NCBI RefSeq assembly: GCF_927798095.1
Contig: NZ_CAKMMF010000015.1
Location: 83,866-147,865, forward strand
Direction: 5' to 3'
Length of the DNA stretch: 64,000 nt
Source of the DNA: Paenibacillus plantiphilus
Lineage (GTDB): Bacteria; Bacillota; Bacilli; Paenibacillales; Paenibacillaceae
A model generated the notes under the pieces. The model ran no database searches and had not been told where the DNA came from. It saw nothing but the letters and a program-made list of their open reading frames with translations. The translations under genes were made by a program, and so were the position numbers. Shown piece by piece: positions 59,320 through 64,000 of the stretch. How positions within the stretch are numbered: the first letter of the stretch is position 1; each line of letters starts with the position of its first letter.

Positions 59320-60222
59320 CTACGTATCCGTCCACTGGCATGTCATGTGCAGATGACCATCCTGGAGCGATGCGGTGAGCTTGCCGTTCATGCGGTGCAT
59401 TAAGCTTCGTGCGATCGACAATCCAAGCCCTGTTCCTCGATTGCCTGTTCGCGTCAGATCAGCTGTATAGAAGCGGTTGAACATCAGCTCCACATGCTCT
59501 GATTTCAGATGGTTCGCTTCATTGCTGATGGTCAGACTTCCTCCTGAAGGCAGCCTGCTAAGCGTGATGCTTATTGGCCCTGATGAATGATTAATAGCAT
59601 TAATAATTAAATTTTCCACGACCCTCTTCACGGCAGAATCATCTGCGATCAGCACGATATCCTCCTCCGGAATGGAGATGACAGGCTCTATATTTCGCTC
59701 AGAGAACAGATCGTAATAATTGACCAGCACCTCTGTCACCGTGATGTTCAGCTTCAAACGCTCCAGCTTCATGGCGTAATCAACAGACTCAATGACAGAT
59801 AGCTCGAAGAAATCATTCAGCAGAACCTGCAACCGTTTGGTCCGGCTCTTGATAATTGCTACATATTCCAGTTTTTCCGCCTCGGTCACACGATCCGATT
59901 CCAGCAGCTGTATGTAGCCAAAAATGGACGTAAGCGGTGTGCGAATGTCATGAGACATACCCGCCACCGCTTGCTTAAGCTCGTCCTCCGTACGTCTTCT
60001 TCCGGCGTTCGCCTGTACGAGCAGCTCCGAATGCCGGTTAATTTCTGCTGCAAGCGATTCAAGCCCCTTCTCATAAAAGGTCAGATGAATTTTCTTCTCC
60101 GTTTTATGGTCGTTGTATTGCTTAAGCTGGGCTGTTATCCTTCTCATCTCACGCCTAATAAGCAGAAGACGGGTGAGCAGGAACACCACCGCTATTACCG
60201 ACAAAATTACGATATAGATCAT
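59320..60222 (-). CDS. Sensor histidine kinase (last gene of RR-ABC-HK operon)
   Basis: 300 residues. A short hydrophobic N-terminus with one membrane helix and no sizeable extracellular domain, a coiled linker, HisKA with AGMSHDIRTPLTSIFGY (phospho-His), then HATPase_c with ENLIINAINHS and GTGLGLSIARS. Such small kinases with little sensing domain often rely on a partner ABC transporter to detect antimicrobial peptides. GGAGGGGG precedes ATG 60222. It lies 30 bases after the permease gene and ends 8 bases from the convergent ktrB stop. Confidence 0.9.
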   Translation of the reverse strand: MIYIVILSVIAVVFLLTRLLLIRREMRRITAQLKQYNDHKTEKKIHLTFYEKGLESLAAEINRHSELLVQANAGRRRTEDELKQAVAGMSHDIRTPLTSIFGYIQLLESDRVTEAEKLEYVAIIKSRTKRLQVLLNDFFELSVIESVDYAMKLERLKLNITVTEVLVNYYDLFSERNIEPVISIPEEDIVLIADDSAVKRVVENLIINAINHSSGPISITLSRLPSGGSLTISNEANHLKSEHVELMFNRFYTADLTRTGNRGTGLGLSIARSLMHRMNGKLTASLQDGHLHMTCQWTDT

Positions 60223-60251
60223 GCCTGCCCCCTCCTTCAACCGATCCCTAT

Positions 60252-61013
60252 TTATTTAATTTCTTTCCTGCTGAAGATCCAGGCGCCCAATAGGCCAAAC
60301 AACATATACGTGATAATGGGAACTGCTGCAAGCTTGAACAATACGTCATTCGCTATGTTCAATTCGCCAATCTCCATAGACAGCTTGAACACAAAATAAT
60401 TGTCCAGCGTTTCAATGATTGGAAAATAACTCCCAAGCGTATACAAGACCGTATCAATGAACAGGAAAAATATGAGCGAGACACCTATCGTCTGACCGCT
60501 ATCACTAAAGACCGTGCTGAAAAACGCTACAATCGAAGCAAATGCCATTGCATACAGGAACGTCAACCCTGCCGAACGCAGCAAATATTCAACTGACGAT
60601 ATGCCTGGCAGCTCTCCAAAACCAGATAGCAGTGTTCCTAAAGTCAGCATCGTAGCCGGAAATACAAGTGAAATTACGATTGCTGCAAAAGAGATCACGA
60701 GCAGCTTAGCGCTATAAATACGCACTCTGCTGTTGCCAGAGGATGCTATCGTCTTCATGACACCATTCATATATTCGCTAGCCATGAACAAGCCTGCAAG
60801 AATCGAGAGAGCCAGCTTAATCATATAGTTGTTGCCCGAGAAGGTTTCCGTCAAATAATCCAAGCCGGTAACCTGCTGCTCGCCGTTCATTCGGATGTCG
60901 ATATAGGTTAGCACGACAAAGCTCGCCGCCAGTGACAGGATAATGATAATCAGAGTCCAGAAGGTCCTGTTCTTGCGCAGCTTGAACAGCTCGGATTTCA
61001 ACAGATTATCCAT
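60252..61013 (-). CDS. ABC-2-type transporter permease (antimicrobial peptide/lantibiotic immunity type)
   Basis: 253 residues with about six membrane helices: MDNLLKSELFKLRKNRTFW, then TLIIIILSLAASFVVLTY and further segments, with MASEYMNGVMKTIASSGNSR as the cytoplasmic coupling region. GGAGGTG lies 7 bases before ATG 61013, within the end of the ATPase gene (8-base overlap), so the long upstream frame is discarded. It forms the membrane part of a BcrB/LanE-like exporter with the upstream ATPase. Confidence 0.88.
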   Translation of the reverse strand: MDNLLKSELFKLRKNRTFWTLIIIILSLAASFVVLTYIDIRMNGEQQVTGLDYLTETFSGNNYMIKLALSILAGLFMASEYMNGVMKTIASSGNSRVRIYSAKLLVISFAAIVISLVFPATMLTLGTLLSGFGELPGISSVEYLLRSAGLTFLYAMAFASIVAFFSTVFSDSGQTIGVSLIFFLFIDTVLYTLGSYFPIIETLDNYFVFKLSMEIGELNIANDVLFKLAAVPIITYMLFGLLGAWIFSRKEIK

Positions 61014-61929
61014 GGCGAACACCTCCGATCCGCTTGGTGAAGAAGCTTTCCAGATCCTCGCCCATCGGCATGAACTGTTCGATCTCAAGACCTGCGGCTG
61101 CCAGCAGAGTCGAGACTTTGCCCGGCTGGTCCAAATACTTGTACAGCTTAATAACGCCTCCGGCAATCACCTCGAAATCAGTCGTTTCGAGCTTTGACTC
61201 TATAGCAGCGGCCGCTTTTCCCGAATCATCCACTTTAATATGAATATACTGCTGGCACTTCTCATTCAATTCCTTAACCGATAGCTGCTCCAGCAATTGT
61301 CCATGGTGAATGATTCCGAAATGGGTCGCAAGCAGATGCAGCTCGCTCAGAATGTGGCTGGAGATTAGAATGGTTATTCCTCTCTCACGGTTAAGCTTCT
61401 TGAGCAGCTCTCTCATCTCAACTACGCCCATTGGGTCCAAGCCGTTCGTAGGCTCATCCAGAATAAGAAATTCCGGATCGCCAAGCAGTGCAATTGCCAG
61501 ACCGAGACGCTGCTTCATCCCAAGCGAGAAATTTTTCGCCTTCTTCTTCCCCGTGTCCCGCAATCCGACAAACTGCAGCGTTCTGGCCACACTGTCCTTG
61601 CCTGGTATGCCTTTCATCAGCCGATGCGCCTCCAGATTGTCTGCAGCTGACAGGTTCGGGAACAGCGCAGGTCCTTCAATGATAGAGCCGATCCTTTTCC
61701 GTGCGGCTACAATCTCTTTCTGCCCGCTCTGCCCGAAGAGCTCAACTGTTCCACCGCTGGGAAAAGCAAGTCCGGTCACGATACGGATTAAAGTCGATTT
61801 GCCAGCACCATTTTGTCCGATAAAACCATATATCGAGCCTTTCTTGATTGACATATCGACCTTATCGAGAGCAGCGCTCTTCTTGAAAATTTTCGTAAGC
61901 TGATTGGTTTGAAGAACATCTTCATTCAT
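61006..61929 (-). CDS. ABC transporter ATP-binding protein (BcrA/LanF-like)
   Basis: 307 residues. Walker A FIGQNGAGKSTLIRI, signature FSLGMKQRLGLA, Walker B FLILDEPTNGLDPMG, and an additional C-terminal domain (225-305) as in bacitracin and lantibiotic immunity ATPases. AGGAGGAG precedes the ATG. Second gene in the operon RR-ATPase-permease-HK; likely confers self-protection or resistance to a peptide antibiotic. Confidence 0.93.
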   Translation of the reverse strand: MNEDVLQTNQLTKIFKKSAALDKVDMSIKKGSIYGFIGQNGAGKSTLIRIVTGLAFPSGGTVELFGQSGQKEIVAARKRIGSIIEGPALFPNLSAADNLEAHRLMKGIPGKDSVARTLQFVGLRDTGKKKAKNFSLGMKQRLGLAIALLGDPEFLILDEPTNGLDPMGVVEMRELLKKLNRERGITILISSHILSELHLLATHFGIIHHGQLLEQLSVKELNEKCQQYIHIKVDDSGKAAAAIESKLETTDFEVIAGGVIKLYKYLDQPGKVSTLLAAAGLEIEQFMPMGEDLESFFTKRIGGVRHG

Positions 61930-62008
61930 TGTCCTCTCGCTCCTCCTTATGTGTTACAACCAGCTTACATAGGAGAACATAATTGGAGCTAAAGCAATTC
62001 TTAATAAT

Positions 62009-62704
62009 TTATAAAGCTTTCAGCCGATATCCCATGCCCCAGATGGTTTCAATATATTCTTCCCCTGGATTGGCCTTGCCTAGCTTGCTTCTCAGATTGC
62101 TGATGTGGACATTCAACGTATTGTCATCACTTATGAACTCCTCGCCCCAAATGCTCTGAAACAGATTGGCCTTGGTGAAAACTTTCCGCGGCGATGTCAT
62201 CATCAGCATTAGAATGCTGTATTCCCGCGCGGTCAAAGCAAGATCCGCACCGCCAACCGTTACAGTCTGTTCATCGGGATCGAGCACAATATCCTTATGC
62301 TTGAGAAGCTTGGGCTCCATACTTGGTCCTGTGCGTTGATACCGCCGCAGATGGGAATCAATACGAGCCGATACCTCGTCGATATCGAAAGGCTTCGTAA
62401 TATAATCATCCGCCCCCGCACGCAACACATCGATTTTCGTCTGCTGCTCGCCTTTTGCCGAAATAACAATGACGGGGAATGCCCGCTGCTCGCCAAAACG
62501 CGCCAGCAGTTCCTCACCTGACAAGCCTGGCAGCATTAAATCAAGCAGCACCAGCTGCCATTCCTGCTTGTCCAGATAAAGCAGCGCCTCCGTACCTGAA
62601 AATGCGGGTTGAGCGGTGTATCCGCTCTTTCGAACAATGCTGCAAAGCAATTGATTGATGTCATTATCGTCTTCCACGATAAGAATAGCGGTCTCTTTGT
62701 TCAT
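62009..62704 (-). CDS. OmpR/PhoB-family response regulator
   Basis: 231 residues. Receiver with acidic pocket ILIVEDDNDIN, phospho-acceptor Asp in LVLLDLMLPGLSGEE, and Lys in ADDYITKPFDID. Winged-helix DNA-binding domain with LTAREYSILMLMM and DDNTLNVHISNLRSKLG, ending YIETIWGMGYRLKAL. AAGGTGAGG precedes ATG 62704. First gene of the operon with an ABC transporter and a kinase, presumably its regulator. Confidence 0.93.
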   Translation of the reverse strand: MNKETAILIVEDDNDINQLLCSIVRKSGYTAQPAFSGTEALLYLDKQEWQLVLLDLMLPGLSGEELLARFGEQRAFPVIVISAKGEQQTKIDVLRAGADDYITKPFDIDEVSARIDSHLRRYQRTGPSMEPKLLKHKDIVLDPDEQTVTVGGADLALTAREYSILMLMMTSPRKVFTKANLFQSIWGEEFISDDNTLNVHISNLRSKLGKANPGEEYIETIWGMGYRLKAL

Positions 62705-62866
62705 GTCCTCACCTTTTATATAGCAATATGGTTCCATTTAACCCTAAAAGTACAGAGAAGCGCAATACATTTCCTTCTGAACCTATACACAGCCTCAGCC
62801 GTTGCTTGCTGCTTTGTTACTGCAACATACAGAGAACAAGCCAATATGAACCATTCCAAGCGACTT
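62705..62866. other. Leader of the response-regulator operon, nothing distinct
   Basis: Between the regulator start and the repeat array no clear promoter, operator or gene was seen. An A/T-rich stretch around 62712-62760 may hold the promoter. Confidence 0.35.
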
Positions 62867-63390
62867 ACGCGGTTTTTCCGCCTTATGGATGCAGCCAAAG
62901 AGCATTCTGCGAAGACTTGTCATCTGTAAGAAGGTTTTTCAGCTTTACAGCACACTTCACTCCATTTTTCCGTGCTGTAACACGGTTTTTCCGCCTTATG
63001 GATGCAGCCAAAGAGCATTCTGCGAAGACTTGTCATCTGTAAGAAGGTTTTCAGCTTTACAGCACACTTCACTCCATTTTTCCGTGCTGTAACGCGGTTT
63101 TTCCGCCTTATGGATGCAGCCAAAGAGCATTCTGCGAAGACTTGTCATCTGTAAGAGGATTTTTCAGCGTTACAGCGCGTTTCTTTCCACGTTTCCGCGC
63201 TGTAACGCGATATTTCCGTCTTATGGAGATAGTCGAAGAGCATTCTGGGCTGCCTTATCATCTGTAAGAGGGTTTTTCAGCGTTACAGCGCGTTTCTTTC
63301 CACGTTTCCGCGCTGTAACGCGGTATTTCCGCCTTATGGAGATAGTCGAAGAGCATTCTGGGCTGCCTTATCATCTGTAAGAGGATTTTT
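62867..63390. repeat. Tandem array of 113-bp repeats (array 3), about 4.6 copies
   Basis: Units begin ACGCGG-TTTTTCCG at 62867, 62980, 63092, 63205 and 63318 (spacing 113, 112, 113, 113). Each unit has one CTGTAAC-type and one CTGTAAGAAGG-TTTTT-CAGCTTTACAG palindromic core. Units 1-3 resemble each other, while units 4-5 share a diverged central block. The last unit is cut at 63390, where the IS3-family element begins. Confidence 0.9.
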
Positions 63391-64000
63391 GGACCTCTGT
63401 CAAGAAAGTAGACACCCAATAACGTTGCTCACGCGATATTTTTGTAGTACTCAGCTTCAAATCGGTCAGGGGATAAGTAACCCAATGAACCGTGGATTCG
63501 CTTCCGGTTGTAAAAGAGCTCGATGTACTCAAATACTTCTTGTTGCGCTTGGGCCTTCGTCTGAAATTTGGTGCAGTAAATAAACTCCTTCTTCAGCACA
63601 CTGTGAAAGGATTCGATACAGGCGTTATCGTAGCAGTTTCCCTTGCGGCTCATACTGGCTGTCATCTTGTATTTCATCAGTCGGTTACGGTACTCCTCCG
63701 ACGCATACTGCGAACCACGGTCAGAATGGTGGATCAAACCTTTCCCTGGTTTTTGCGATGCATAGGCCTGATCTAGCGCAGCTAGAACCAAGTCTGTGGT
63801 CATTCGATCGGCGAGCTTCCAACCTACAATCTTGCGTGTAAATAAGTCCAGTACGCTGGCCAGATAGAGCCGTCCTTCCCGGCAAGGAATGTACGTGATG
63901 TCCGTCACCCACACTTTGTTCGGAGCTGTTGTGGCAAAGTTCTGGTTGAGTATGTTAGGCGCAATGGGATTCGTATGGTTGGAGTCAGTCGTCGTCACTT
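63390..64000. mobile_element. IS3-family element, partial (window edge)
   Basis: Transposase OrfB-type gene on the minus strand with a presumed terminal repeat TGGACCTCTGTCAAGAAAG at 63390-63408 directly adjoining repeat array 3. The other end and OrfA lie beyond the window. Confidence 0.8.
63429..64000 (-). CDS. IS3-family transposase OrfB, C-terminal part (5' end outside window)
   Basis: 190 visible residues of an IS3-type integrase core: VWVTDITYIPCREGRLYLASV (first catalytic Asp), LDLFTRKIVGWKLADRM, LIHHSDRGSQYASEEYR (second Asp), CYDNACIESFHSVLKKE (catalytic Glu), ending NRKRIHGSLGYLSPDRFEAEYYKNIA (split). The frame continues past the window edge, so the GTG at 63998 is not the start; OrfB is normally made by -1 frameshifting from OrfA. 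No internal stop codon is seen. Confidence 0.93.
   Translation of the reverse strand, partial: VTTTDSNHTNPIAPNILNQNFATTAPNKVWVTDITYIPCREGRLYLASVLDLFTRKIVGWKLADRMTTDLVLAALDQAYASQKPGKGLIHHSDRGSQYASEEYRNRLMKYKMTASMSRKGNCYDNACIESFHSVLKKEFIYCTKFQTKAQAQQEVFEYIELFYNRKRIHGSLGYLSPDRFEAEYYKNIA

Noticed and set aside
62728..63380. Small Phe-rich proteins encoded in repeat array 3
   Set aside because: Nearly identical short frames recur only because the DNA repeats; there are no ribosome binding sites.

Overview
The window looks like chromosomal DNA from a spore-forming Paenibacillaceae bacterium (Paenibacillus or a close relative). This rests on a GerA/GerB/GerC-type germinant receptor operon, a YhcN/YlaJ-type sporulation lipoprotein, AGGAGG-type ribosome binding sites, secreted starch enzymes with FnIII and CBM25 modules, Bacillus-type YdbS/YdbT and KtrB homologues, and a ydaO-type riboswitch. 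No rRNA or tRNA genes were recognised.

Layout. 1-5 kb: the 5' end of a type III polyketide synthase gene, a beta-rich possible spore-surface protein, a GT4 glycosyltransferase, and a DHA2-type efflux pump with a MarR regulator. 5-16.4 kb: a squalene/phytoene-synthase-like enzyme with an apparent ATT start, a GNAT, then a starch block (GH13 lipoprotein, LacI regulator, 1822-residue secreted GH119/GH57-like enzyme with LacI/cre-like operators), then a His-rich lipoprotein. 16.7-22.4 kb: a polysaccharide deacetylase, a YhcN-like lipoprotein, a beta-carbonic anhydrase whose leader is a c-di-AMP (ydaO) riboswitch plus terminator, a CPA2 antiporter, a HesB-like protein and an orphan ParB-like protein. 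22.1-26.3 kb: a four-gene ger operon. 26.4-26.9 kb: a tandem array of 113-bp repeats. 27-30 kb: a glycosyltransferase, a Crp/Fnr regulator and a flavohemoprotein with an Fnr-type site at about -41.5. 30-38.8 kb: two NRPS genes. 39-41.9 kb: a lipoprotein, a YVTN beta-propeller protein and a small membrane protein.

42-45 kb: SPFH protein, ribbon-helix-helix protein and two bacterial-PH proteins (YdbS/YdbT). 45.3-47.1 kb: a second array of the same repeat family, split by an IS4-family insertion. 47.2-50 kb: a 7-bp microsatellite, DUF1697, LysE, DinB-like, and small lipoprotein/membrane genes. 50-55.2 kb: a persulfide/sulfite detoxification regulon (CsoR/CstR-type repressor, DsrE-like, TauE, rhodanese-persulfide dioxygenase, TusA-rhodanese) carrying ATACCC-GGGTAT operators, then a thioredoxin-reductase-like enzyme. 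55.2-62.7 kb: a frameshifted SRPBCC gene, a methyltransferase, a GT2 glycosyltransferase, a KtrB-type K+ channel and a response regulator-ABC-kinase operon. 62.8-64 kb: a third 113-bp repeat array abutting an IS3-family element cut by the window edge.

Most unusual items: the riboswitch in front of a carbonic anhydrase; the NRPS whose Cys-like A domain is interrupted by a methyltransferase between cores a2 and a3, with both NRPS proteins starting with a headless condensation domain; and the dispersed palindromic 113-bp repeat family. All calls come from reading the sequence; no database search was possible.
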